NCBI RefSeq assembly: GCF_022132145.1
Contig: NZ_JAJISP010000001.1
Span: forward strand, 620,001-684,000
Reading direction: 5' to 3'
Source: Pseudomonas sp. MMS21 TM103
GTDB taxonomy: Bacteria > Pseudomonadota > Gammaproteobacteria > Pseudomonadales > Pseudomonadaceae
Length of the DNA stretch: 64,000 nt
Part shown: positions 39,693 to 48,049 of the stretch, piece by piece
Numbering within the stretch: the stretch's first letter is position 1
Layout: each line of letters starts with the position of its first letter
Translations under genes and position numbers: made by a program
Notes under the pieces: generated by a model
What the model was told of the DNA's origin: nothing
Seen by the model: the letters and a program-made list of their open reading frames with translations, nothing else
Databases searched by the model: none

Positions 39693-40533
39693 GACCGGCA
39701 CCTGGGGCATATTTGCGCGCATAGCGGGCCAGCAACTTGTCCGCCTTGCGCTGCAACCAGGCCAGCAACTGCGCCTCATCATGCAGGATCTGCCGCAGCG
39801 AGGGCCCGCCCCGGGTTTGCTGGCCATTCATTGCCAAAAAATAACCCTTGAGAAAGCGCAGCTTGTCGCGCTGGGTAAGGCCGATATTCAGGGCCGAAAA
39901 GTACAGACCCGCCAGGTCCTTGTTGCGCCAGCGTAGCGGCAACCTGGCATGGATCTGCGCGCGGTGCAGGTCGATCAGTGACAGGCGCAAATCGCTCGCA
40001 GTGACCGGCCTGTCGGTGTGCAGCAGGAAGTGACAGATATAGCAGTCGCGATGATTGACCCCGGCGCGGTGCATGCGGCCGGTCATCTGCGCCACTTCGG
40101 CAATCAGCGCACGCTTTAGCGCGGGCGCGGGTGGGTTCTGCGGCCAGTCGAGACTGAAGTCTTCCAGGCTGACGGTGGGCGCCAGTTCCTCGGTGACGAT
40201 AAAGGAATGCTGCCGTGCCGGGTTGCTGCCGCGCTCGCCATAGGCCACCGCGGTCATGGTCGCCACGCCGGCTTCCTGCAAGCGCTGGATCGCCCGCCAC
40301 TCCTGCCCCGCGCCGAGCACCGGCAGCTTGGCGGTGAGCAGGTTCTTGGCGATCTCGCGCCAGCCGACGCCGCGATGGATCTTGACGAAGTAGCCACGCC
40401 CGGCCACTTCGGTGCGCAGGGTGCGGCGGCCCTCCAGCTCGCGGTAGACCTGGCCTTGCAAGGCCTCCACTGCGGCAAAGGCGTCCTTGTCGGCCCACAG
40501 GGTCTTGAACGGTTCGCTGAGCAACAACTTCAT
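39685..40533 (-). CDS. waaP: LPS core heptose(I) kinase
   Basis: A 282-residue kinase with YFVKIHRGVGWREIAKN (ATP-binding Lys51) and the catalytic loop NHRDCYICHFLL in which the Asp is residue 163, the position shown to be essential in P. aeruginosa WaaP. It phosphorylates heptose I of the inner core, needed for outer membrane integrity and, in P. aeruginosa, viability. It overlaps waaG by four bases and wapP by eight, in the typical order waaG-waaP-wapP. Length is close to the family norm. Confidence 0.96.
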   Translation of the reverse strand: MKLLLSEPFKTLWADKDAFAAVEALQGQVYRELEGRRTLRTEVAGRGYFVKIHRGVGWREIAKNLLTAKLPVLGAGQEWRAIQRLQEAGVATMTAVAYGERGSNPARQHSFIVTEELAPTVSLEDFSLDWPQNPPAPALKRALIAEVAQMTGRMHRAGVNHRDCYICHFLLHTDRPVTASDLRLSLIDLHRAQIHARLPLRWRNKDLAGLYFSALNIGLTQRDKLRFLKGYFLAMNGQQTRGGPSLRQILHDEAQLLAWLQRKADKLLARYARKYAPGAGHE

Positions 40534-41651
40534 GGGTGCTCCGCCAGGATCACATCGGCAGCCTTCTGCGGCATGGAATAGAGGTCGGCACAGCCGGCGT
40601 AGGCCAGACCGTTACGACCCCAGCACGCACGGCGCTGATCGTCGGCCAGCATGTCGGCCAGGGTGTGATTGAGCTGTTCCTGCGCAAAGGGACTCGGCAG
40701 CACCCGCCCGGCATCCGCATCGCGAATGTAATGGGCGTAACCGCAGACATCGGTCACCAGCACCGGCAGGCCGGCGACCAGCGCTTCGAGCAGCACGGTG
40801 CCGGTGTTTTCGTTGTAGGCCGGATGGATCAGCAGATCGGCGCCGAGCAGGAAACGCGGGATATCGCTGCGACCCTTGAGGATCTGCACCTGCTCGGAAA
40901 TCCCCAGGGTTTTGATCTGCAGCAGGAACGACTTGGGATCGTCCTGGCCGATGACGATCAGCCGGGTGCGCTGGCGCAGTTCGCGCGGCAGGGCGGCGAC
41001 GGCTTTCAGGCTGCGATCCAGCCCCTTGGTCTTGAATCCGGAGCCGATCTGCACCAGCAACAGCTGGTCATCCGCCAAGCCGAATTCACGGCGGAATTCG
41101 GCGCGAATCTCGGCGGCATTGGCCGGCGCGCGGCGGTCTGGGGCGATGCCCGGTGGCAGCAGGTGAAAACGCTGCAGTGGGGTGTGGTAGTGCTTGATGA
41201 ACAACGGCTGCTGCACCTCGGAGATCATCAGGATTTCGGTTTTCGACTCAGGGGCGAACACCGCCCGCTCGTAGTCGGCGAAATGCTTGTAACGACCCCA
41301 CTTGCGGTAAATCGGGTTGCGCAGGGTCTGCGCCTTGTCCTCGAAGCAACCGTCAGCGGCGTAATACACATCCAGCCCCGGCATCTTGTTGAAGCCGATC
41401 ACCCGGTCGACCGGACGCCTGGCCAGGTCGGCCTCGACCCAGGCGGTGAGTTTCTCGTTGCGTTTGTGGTTGAACAGCGCCTTGACCGGCACCACCACCA
41501 CCTCGAAACCCTCGGGCACATCGCCTTCCCAGATCGGCGTATACACACGAATCGCGTGGCCGCGCTGCTGGCATTCCAGGGCAATGCGCAGGAAATCGCG
41601 CTGCAAGCCGCCAAAGGGGAAATATTTGTAGAGGATAAAAGCCAATTGCAT
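40530..41651 (-). CDS. waaG: LPS core glucosyltransferase
   Basis: A 373-residue GT4 enzyme beginning MQLAFILYKYFPFGGLQRDFL, the recognisable WaaG start whose glycine-rich FGGLQRD binds the donor. Near the C-terminus AYNENTGTVLLEALVAGLPVLVTD contains the E-x7-E motif of retaining glycosyltransferases. WaaG adds the first outer-core hexose to heptose II (galactosamine in Pseudomonas). It overlaps waaP by four bases. A 61-bp gap to waaC upstream is the largest in the conserved core block. Confidence 0.95.
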   Translation of the reverse strand: MQLAFILYKYFPFGGLQRDFLRIALECQQRGHAIRVYTPIWEGDVPEGFEVVVVPVKALFNHKRNEKLTAWVEADLARRPVDRVIGFNKMPGLDVYYAADGCFEDKAQTLRNPIYRKWGRYKHFADYERAVFAPESKTEILMISEVQQPLFIKHYHTPLQRFHLLPPGIAPDRRAPANAAEIRAEFRREFGLADDQLLLVQIGSGFKTKGLDRSLKAVAALPRELRQRTRLIVIGQDDPKSFLLQIKTLGISEQVQILKGRSDIPRFLLGADLLIHPAYNENTGTVLLEALVAGLPVLVTDVCGYAHYIRDADAGRVLPSPFAQEQLNHTLADMLADDQRRACWGRNGLAYAGCADLYSMPQKAADVILAEHP

Positions 41652-41712
41652 CAGGCGTGCCCTTCAATCGCGTAGCCCGGATGCAACCCGGGAAAAATAC
41701 TCGGCACTCGCA

Positions 41713-42714
41713 TCAGACGGTGTCCTCAGCCAGCAGCAACGCCTGCAACTCGCTGACCACCCGTTCCGGCAACAGCGTCTCGAAACAGGGCGTGTTGCGG
41801 TCGCCCGAACCGGCACCCGGACCCGTGGCGCACAGGTGAACCTGGGAACGGCCATAGGCCCCTACCCGCCCCGGCAAGGTCGGTCCGTAGAGCGAGATGG
41901 TCGGGACATCCAGGGCCGCGGCCAGATGACCGAGCCCGGTGTCGACTGCCACGCAAGCGCTGGCACCGGCAATGACCTTGGCCACGCCGGCCAGATTCAA
42001 TTTGGGCAGCAACGCGGCATTGTTCAGGCCGGCGACGATGCGCTCGGCGCGTGCCTTTTCGACCTCGTTACCCCACGGCAGGCGCACCGCCCAGCCGAGC
42101 GCGTTCATGCGTTCGGCCAGTTCGCGCCAGCAGGCTTCCGGCCAATGCTTGCTCGCCCAGGTGGTGCCGTGCAGGAACAGCAGATAAGGCTGCTCCACCG
42201 CGCCGGCCAGGCGCTCGCGATTGAGCCCATAGTCGCCAATACCCGCTGGCAGCGGATAGCCCAGCGCCTGGGCGAACAACTGCCGCACCCGCTCCAGCGC
42301 ATGCTGCTCGCGCGGCACACTGTAGCGGCGGTCATAGAAGCGGCTGGCGATCGGCTCGCGCGCGGAGTCCGGCCCCAAGCCCGCCACCGGCGCCTTGACG
42401 TAACGGCTCAGCCAGGCACTCTTCAGCAAGCCCTGGGCATCGATCACCAGGTCGTAACGGGCTTCACCCAGGCGCGCCTTGAAGCGCCGCCATTCGCCAT
42501 TTTTCAGGGTCTGCCAGAGGTGCTTGCGCCAACGGCGGATCGCCACCGGGATCACCTGGGCCACGGCGGGGTGCCAGGCCGGAATCTCGGCGAAGCCCTC
42601 TTCCACCACCCAGTCGAACTGGATACCGGGTATCGCCCGCGCCGCGTCGGTGAGCGCCGGCAAGGTATGGATGACATCGCCCAGCGAGGACGTCTTGATC
42701 AACAGAACCCGCAC
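41713..42714 (-). CDS. waaC: LPS heptosyltransferase I
   Basis: A 333-residue GT9 enzyme starting MRVLLIKTSSLGDVIHTLPAL, the WaaC hallmark with the catalytic Asp in SLGDVIH. Later LFLHGTTWASKHWPEACW and VAVDTGLGHLAAALDVPTISLYG bind ADP-heptose. It attaches heptose I to Kdo. The start codon is GTG at 42714, which shares one base with the waaF stop (TAGTG). Intact and of normal length. Confidence 0.96.
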   Translation of the reverse strand: MRVLLIKTSSLGDVIHTLPALTDAARAIPGIQFDWVVEEGFAEIPAWHPAVAQVIPVAIRRWRKHLWQTLKNGEWRRFKARLGEARYDLVIDAQGLLKSAWLSRYVKAPVAGLGPDSAREPIASRFYDRRYSVPREQHALERVRQLFAQALGYPLPAGIGDYGLNRERLAGAVEQPYLLFLHGTTWASKHWPEACWRELAERMNALGWAVRLPWGNEVEKARAERIVAGLNNAALLPKLNLAGVAKVIAGASACVAVDTGLGHLAAALDVPTISLYGPTLPGRVGAYGRSQVHLCATGPGAGSGDRNTPCFETLLPERVVSELQALLLAEDTV

Positions 42715-43757
42715 TATTCGACCTCAACCGGCTCGACCGGATCGGCCACCAGGCGATCCAGCGCCTGCAGCACCGGCCGCGCCGGCAACTCACGCAGGCA
42801 GTTGTAGTGGCCGAAGCGGCAGGTGCGGTCGAAGCAGGGACTGCATTCGATGCCCAGCCGGACGATCTCCACCTGCTCGGCCAGCGGCGGGGTGAACTGT
42901 GGCGAAGTGGAGCCGTAGACCGCCACCAGCGGGCGGTTCAACGCGGCGGCCACATGCATCAAGCCCGAGTCATTGGAGACCACGGCGCCCGCACAGGACA
43001 GCAGGTCGATGGCTTCAGCCAGGCTGGTCTCGCCGGCCAGATTCACCGCCTCCTCGCGCAGCCCGGGGATCAGCCGCGAGCGGATTTCCTCACCCACCGG
43101 GTGATCGTTCTTCGAGCCAAACAGCCAGACCTGCCAGCCACAGCGGATCTTCGCCTCGGCGACCTGGGCGTAATGCTCGCTCGGCCAGCGCTTGGCCTCG
43201 CCGAACTCGGCACCTGGGCAGAGCGCCAGCACCGGCCGATCCAGGCTCAGGCCGAACCTGGCCAGTGCCGCGGCGCGACTGCTTGCGTCGATATGCAGGG
43301 ACGGCCGCGGATAAGGCCTGGTCAGCTCGGCCCCCGGCTCATAGGCCAGGGCCATGAAGCGTTCGATCATCAGCGGGTAGCGTTCTTTATCCAGGATGCG
43401 CACATCGTTGAGCAGGCCATAGCGCATCTCGCCCTTCCAGCCGGTGCGCGTGGCGATACCGGCAAAGAACGGCACCAGTGCGGACTTCAGCGAATTGGGC
43501 AACAGAATCGCCTGATCGTACTGACCCGCCAGGGATTTGCCGATCTTGCGCCGGGTCGCCAGCTGCAACACGCCATGGCCGAGCGGAAAGCTCAGGGCCT
43601 GGCGCACTTCGGGCATGCGCTCGAGAATCGGCCGGCTCCACTCGGGCGCCAGCACGTCGATCGCGCACCCAGGATGACGCTGCTGCAGGCACTGAAACAG
43701 CGTCTGCGCCATCACCATGTCACCGACCCAGCTAGGGCCGACAATCAGAATATTCAT
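42714..43757 (-). CDS. waaF: LPS heptosyltransferase II
   Basis: A 347-residue GT9 heptosyltransferase starting MNILIVGPSWVGDMVMAQTL, with the catalytic Asp of the N-terminal motif, plus LALCPGAEFGEAKRWPSEHY and VVSNDSGLMHVAAALNRPLVAVYG. It adds heptose II to heptose I. I chose the ATG at 43757; seven more residues of open frame upstream fall in the inverted repeat. It precedes waaC by a one-base overlap, heading the waaF-waaC-waaG-waaP core segment. ilvE lies 82 bp upstream, separated by the inverted repeat. Confidence 0.95.
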   Translation of the reverse strand: MNILIVGPSWVGDMVMAQTLFQCLQQRHPGCAIDVLAPEWSRPILERMPEVRQALSFPLGHGVLQLATRRKIGKSLAGQYDQAILLPNSLKSALVPFFAGIATRTGWKGEMRYGLLNDVRILDKERYPLMIERFMALAYEPGAELTRPYPRPSLHIDASSRAAALARFGLSLDRPVLALCPGAEFGEAKRWPSEHYAQVAEAKIRCGWQVWLFGSKNDHPVGEEIRSRLIPGLREEAVNLAGETSLAEAIDLLSCAGAVVSNDSGLMHVAAALNRPLVAVYGSTSPQFTPPLAEQVEIVRLGIECSPCFDRTCRFGHYNCLRELPARPVLQALDRLVADPVEPVEVE

Positions 43758-43771
43758 AGGGGCAGCCTCAT

Positions 43772-43832
43772 GCCGCAAGCTGCAAGCTGCAAGCTAAAGC
43801 AGCCGGGGCGCTTGCAGCTTGCTACTTGCGGC
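43772..43832. repeat. Imperfect inverted repeat with CAAGCTG iterations between ilvE and waaF
   Basis: Arms at 43772-43794 and 43810-43832 are 23 bp with two mismatches and a 15-bp spacer. Each arm contains iterations of the CTGCAAG unit. The element occupies nearly the whole ilvE-waaF gap. It could fold into a long hairpin in the ilvE 3' region and act as a terminator, or be a dispersed palindromic repeat. Confidence 0.75.
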
Positions 43833-43839
43833 TTGCTGC

Positions 43840-44763
43840 CTATTTAACCAGCGTGCGCCATTCGGCATGGTTGCTGGTCTTGCCGGCCACCAGGTCGAAA
43901 TAGGCTTTTTGCAGTTTCTCGGTCACCGGACCACGGCGGCCGGCGCCGATCTGGCGGTCATCGACGTTGCGGATCGGCGTGACTTCGGCGGCGGTGCCGG
44001 TGAAGAAGGCCTCGTCGGCGATGTATACCTCGTCGCGGGTGATGCGCTTCTCGATCACCGGGATGCCCAGCTCGGCGGCCAGGGTCAGGATGGTGCTGCG
44101 GGTGATGCCGTTGAGACAGGAGGTCACTTCCGGGGTGTAGACCACGCCGTTCTTGACCAGGAAGATATTCTCGCCCGAGCCTTCGGCCACATAGCCTTCG
44201 GTATCCAGCAGCATGGCCTCGTCGGCGCCGCCGGAGATGGCTTCCTGCAGGGCCAGCATCGAGTTGATGTAGTTGCCGTTGGCCTTAGCCCGCGTCATCG
44301 AGATGTTGACATGGTGGCGAGTGAAGGAGCTGGTGCGCACCTTGATGCCGACCTGCAGGGCTTCATCGCCCATGTAGGCGCCCCAGTTCCAGGCCGCGAC
44401 TATCACATGCACCTTCAGACCGCTGGCACGCAGCCCCATGCCTTCCGATCCGTAGAACACCATGGGGCGGATATAGGCGCTGTCCAGGTTGTTCTCGCGC
44501 ACCGCGGCGCGGGTCGCCTCGTTGATCTCGTCTTTGCTGAACGGGATCTGCATATTCATGATGTGCGCCGAGTCGAACAGGCGATCGGTGTGCGCTTGCA
44601 GGCGGAAGATTGCCGCGCCGTCCGGGGTGTCGTAGGCACGCACGCCTTCGAATACACCCATGCCGTAATGCAGGGTGTGGGTCAGCACATGGGTGGTCGC
44701 ATCACGCCACGGCACCAGTTTGCCGTCATACCAAATCACGCCATCACGATCGGCCATCGACAT
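43840..44763 (-). CDS. ilvE: Branched-chain amino acid aminotransferase
   Basis: The 307-residue fold-type IV PLP enzyme has its Schiff-base lysine at K160 in SMTRAKANGNYINS. LHYGMGVFEGVRAY near the N-terminus and EGSGENIFLVKNGVVYTP are standard. It transfers amino groups between glutamate and the keto acids of Leu, Ile and Val. It is encoded between glnE and the core LPS genes on the same strand. Length matches E. coli IlvE. Confidence 0.97.
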   Translation of the reverse strand: MSMADRDGVIWYDGKLVPWRDATTHVLTHTLHYGMGVFEGVRAYDTPDGAAIFRLQAHTDRLFDSAHIMNMQIPFSKDEINEATRAAVRENNLDSAYIRPMVFYGSEGMGLRASGLKVHVIVAAWNWGAYMGDEALQVGIKVRTSSFTRHHVNISMTRAKANGNYINSMLALQEAISGGADEAMLLDTEGYVAEGSGENIFLVKNGVVYTPEVTSCLNGITRSTILTLAAELGIPVIEKRITRDEVYIADEAFFTGTAAEVTPIRNVDDRQIGAGRRGPVTEKLQKAYFDLVAGKTSNHAEWRTLVK

Positions 44764-44835
44764 AGTTGCCTGCTCCTCAAATTCGATTCGTACTTAGTCG
44801 CCGGTGCGCTGCGCGCCGGCCAGCCTATACACCAT

Positions 44836-47781
44836 TCAGTTCAATCCCAGCTCCCGCCAGATGCGCAGCACGCTGCGTCTTTGCTCCTGGAACTGATCGC
44901 CGCGTACCACCCCGGGCTGCTTTTGCAGTGCCTGGCGATGGGCTGCCGCGCGGTAGACCTTGTAGGCCTCTTGCAGCAGGCGGGCCTGCTCGGCAGTCAA
45001 CAAGCCGAGACGCTCCAGACCTTCCAGGATGCGGATGTTATCGGTGAATTCCAACAGCTCGGGATATTGTCGCGACCAAGCCAAGGCCGCGTATTGCACC
45101 ATAAATTCAATATCGACGATACCACCGGCATCCTGCTTGAGGTCGAACCAGACCGAGGCCTCGAAGGCATTCGCCGCGGTACCGGCAGCCGTAGCGCGAG
45201 TACCGAGGTTGTCGCGCATCTTCGTGCGCATCTCGCTGACCTCCGCGCGCAGCCGATCAAGGTCACGCTCACGGCCGAGTACCGCCGCGCGCACCGCCTC
45301 GAACGCCTTGCCGACCCGCGGGCAACCGACCAGCACGCGGGCGCGCACCAGGGCCTGGTGTTCCCAGGTCCAGGCTTCGTTTTCCTGATAGCGCTGGAAG
45401 GCGCCCAGCGAACTGACCAGCAGACCCGCCACCCCCGAGGGGCGCAGGCGCATGTCGACTTCGTAGAGCTGGCCGGAGTTGGTCTGGGTGGTCAGCAGGT
45501 GGATGATGCGCTGCCCCAGGCGATTGAAGAACTGCGCGCCGTCGATCGGCTTGGCGCCATTGGTCTCGGCCTGGGGATCGCCATCATGGATGAACACCAG
45601 ATCCAGATCCGAGCCATGCCCCAGCTCGATGCCGCCAACCTTGCCGTAACCGACGATGATGAAGTCCGGATCGCACGGACTGCCATCGGCACGCTGCGGC
45701 ACGCCGTATTTACTGGTGGTATGCCGCCAGGCCAGGGCCAGTACCTGATCGAGGATCGCCTCGGCCAACCAGGTCAGGTAATCACTGACCTTCATCAGCG
45801 GCAGGGTGCCGGCGATTTCCGACGCAGCCACGCGCAAGCGGTGAGCCAGCTTGAAGTGACGTAGCGCCTCCATCTGCTGCTCAAGGTCATCCTCGGGGAT
45901 GCGCATCAACCGCTCACGCAGCTCGGCGGCCAGCTCCGGCGCCAGCGGCGGCTTGAACAGGCGCCCCTCGTTGAGCAACTCGTCGAGCAATAAAGGAAAG
46001 CGGGTAATCTGCTCGGCGATCCAGGGGCTGGCGGCGCACAGGGTCAGCAGACGCTGCAAGGCGCCTGGATTTTCCGTCAGCAGCACCAGGTAGGCCGAGC
46101 GCCGCGCCACCGCTTCGATCAGCGGCAGCACCCGTTCCAGGACCAGATCCGGGTTGTCGTGCTCCACCGCCTGCGCCAGCAGTCGCGGCATGAAGGCATC
46201 CAGGCGCTCACGGCCGAGACGCTGCATCGCCCGCACCTGATTGCCGTTGCGCAAGCCGGCCAGGCGCCGCCACGCCGACTGTGCCTCGGCGAACCCTGCT
46301 TCGGCCAGCTGCCGGCAGGCCGCCGCCTCGTCCTGGAGATCGCCCCACAGCGGCAGCCACTCCCCGCCGACCACTTCATCATCGGCGGTTGCGGCATCCT
46401 CATCCGGGTCGGCGATCACCTGGCGGAAATGCCAGTCGACCCGACCACGCCAGTGCATCAATTGCTGGTGAAACGCCTGCCAGTCATCGAAGCCGAGCAT
46501 AAAGGCCACGCGCGCTCGATCCTGGTCGTTATCGGGCAGCATCTGCGTCTGCCGGTCGCCGATCGCCTGCAGGGCATGCTCGGTGTAGCGCAGGAACTCG
46601 TAGCCCTGGCGCAATTCGTCGACTACCGCGGCCGGCAGATAGCCCTGCCCTTCAAGCGTGCCGAGCACCTGCAACAGCGGCCGCTGCTGCAGGCTCAGGT
46701 CGCGACCGCCGTGAATCAACTGGAAGGCCTGGGCGATGAACTCCACCTCGCGAATACCGCCGGCACCGAGCTTGATGTTCTCGGCCACGCCCTTGCGCCG
46801 CACTTCCTGCTGGATCAGCTGCTTCATGGTGCGCAGCGCTTCGATCGCGGAAAAATCCAGGTAACGCCGATAGACGAAGGGCCGCAGCATCTCCAGCAAC
46901 TGCGCCCCGGCGACCTGATCGCCGCCGACCACCCGCGCCTTGATCATCGCATAGCGCTCCCAGTCGCGACCCTGATCCTGGTAGTACTGCTCCAGCGCAT
47001 TGAAGCTGAACACCAGCGAACCCGAGGAGCCATAGGGGCGCAGGCGCATGTCGGTGCGAAAGACGAAACCGTCGACCGTGATCACGTCGAGCGCCTTGAT
47101 CAGGCGCTGACCGAGGCGAATGAAGAACTCCTGGTTGTCCAGCGGCCGCTTGACCCCTTCGGTCTCGCCACCCTCCGGATAGCCGAAGATCAGGTCGATA
47201 TCCGAAGACAGGTTCAATTCAAAGGCGCCCAGCTTGCCCATGCCGAGCACTACCATGTGCTGCGCCTGACCGCTACGCCGCCCGATGGGCGTGCCGAACT
47301 GCGTGCAATGCCGAGGATAAAGCCAGTGATAGGCCAGATCGATGCAGGCGTCGGCCAGCGCCGAAAGGTCGCGGCAGGTTTCGATCAGGTCGGCTTGCCG
47401 ACTGACGTCGCGCCAGATGATGCGCACCTGCTGGCGATTGCGAAAACGCCGCAGGCGCCGGCCCAGATCGTCTTCATCGGCACAATCGAGCAACGCGGCC
47501 GCCAGCTGGCCACGCAGCTCGCCGGCCTGCAGCGGGCGTTCCAACTCGCCGCAGGCGGCCAAGCCGAGGAACATCTGCGGATCGCGCTGGGCTTGCTCGA
47601 CGACAAAATCGCTGGCCGCCGCCACGCGCCGGAGCACCTCGCGACGCGCGCTCGGCCAGGCGGCAAAATCGGCCACGGCAGCAGCGCAGCACTCGGCGAA
47701 AGCCACCTGCAAGGACTGTTCGGCACGCAGGGCCAGGGGAGCAAGAGCAGCAGGTAAAGAAGCCAACGTGGGCAGGCTCAT
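44836..47781 (-). CDS. glnE: Bifunctional glutamine synthetase adenylyltransferase/deadenylase
   Basis: The 981-residue protein has two nucleotidyltransferase domains. The N-terminal one, with GMGKLGAFELNLSSDIDLIFGY, removes AMP from glutamine synthetase; the C-terminal one, with GYGKVGGIELGHGSDLDLVFIHDG, adds it. Both metal-binding Asp-x-Asp pairs are intact. GlnE answers to GlnB and sets nitrogen assimilation. It begins at the ATG at 47781 and is divergent from aceE. ilvE follows after a 72-bp gap. Confidence 0.97.
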   Translation of the reverse strand: MSLPTLASLPAALAPLALRAEQSLQVAFAECCAAAVADFAAWPSARREVLRRVAAASDFVVEQAQRDPQMFLGLAACGELERPLQAGELRGQLAAALLDCADEDDLGRRLRRFRNRQQVRIIWRDVSRQADLIETCRDLSALADACIDLAYHWLYPRHCTQFGTPIGRRSGQAQHMVVLGMGKLGAFELNLSSDIDLIFGYPEGGETEGVKRPLDNQEFFIRLGQRLIKALDVITVDGFVFRTDMRLRPYGSSGSLVFSFNALEQYYQDQGRDWERYAMIKARVVGGDQVAGAQLLEMLRPFVYRRYLDFSAIEALRTMKQLIQQEVRRKGVAENIKLGAGGIREVEFIAQAFQLIHGGRDLSLQQRPLLQVLGTLEGQGYLPAAVVDELRQGYEFLRYTEHALQAIGDRQTQMLPDNDQDRARVAFMLGFDDWQAFHQQLMHWRGRVDWHFRQVIADPDEDAATADDEVVGGEWLPLWGDLQDEAAACRQLAEAGFAEAQSAWRRLAGLRNGNQVRAMQRLGRERLDAFMPRLLAQAVEHDNPDLVLERVLPLIEAVARRSAYLVLLTENPGALQRLLTLCAASPWIAEQITRFPLLLDELLNEGRLFKPPLAPELAAELRERLMRIPEDDLEQQMEALRHFKLAHRLRVAASEIAGTLPLMKVSDYLTWLAEAILDQVLALAWRHTTSKYGVPQRADGSPCDPDFIIVGYGKVGGIELGHGSDLDLVFIHDGDPQAETNGAKPIDGAQFFNRLGQRIIHLLTTQTNSGQLYEVDMRLRPSGVAGLLVSSLGAFQRYQENEAWTWEHQALVRARVLVGCPRVGKAFEAVRAAVLGRERDLDRLRAEVSEMRTKMRDNLGTRATAAGTAANAFEASVWFDLKQDAGGIVDIEFMVQYAALAWSRQYPELLEFTDNIRILEGLERLGLLTAEQARLLQEAYKVYRAAAHRQALQKQPGVVRGDQFQEQRRSVLRIWRELGLN

Positions 47782-47873
47782 GGTCTATCCTTTTTGGCGG
47801 ACTGCAAGTGACACGCGGAAAGCCGGAAACCCTCTCGCTTGACGCGGCGCGCGTAACAAACAGACAAAAAAAT

Positions 47874-47888
47874 TGTAGTTTTGCTACG
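47874..47888. promoter_or_regulatory. Operator-like near-palindrome, copy 1, upstream of aceE
   Basis: TGTAGTTTTGCTACG is a near-palindrome of form TGTAGT-N3-ACTACA with two deviations in the right half. It matches 13 of 15 bases of the inverse complement of copy 2. It lies between the divergent glnE and aceE starts. Confidence 0.55.
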
Positions 47889-47925
47889 AAAGATTGTATC
47901 CAAAGAGCTGAAATCGGCGTCGATA

Positions 47926-47940
47926 TGTAGTAAAACTACA
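47926..47940. promoter_or_regulatory. Operator-like perfect palindrome, copy 2, upstream of aceE
   Basis: TGTAGTAAAACTACA has perfect six-base arms and a three-base centre. It is 52 bp (about five helical turns) from copy 1 and 109 bp upstream of the aceE ATG. Such symmetry suits a dimeric GntR-type repressor, but the regulator is not known from this sequence. Confidence 0.6.
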
Positions 47941-48049
47941 CGGAGCCGGTCCTATCCCCGGTACATCCAAGAATTTACGTGCCCGCCCACAAAGCCGGTC
48001 ACGAATCCTGGCCTCCGATTCTGGAAGCCTTTCCGCCCTGGAGCAAGCC

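Noticed and set aside
43819..45864. 681-residue plus-strand open frame opposite ilvE and glnE
   Set aside because: Shadow frame. The minus strand carries ilvE and glnE with intact active-site motifs.
47839..47844. TTGACG as the aceE -35 element
   Set aside because: No acceptable -10 hexamer lies 16-18 bp downstream, so I did not call a promoter.
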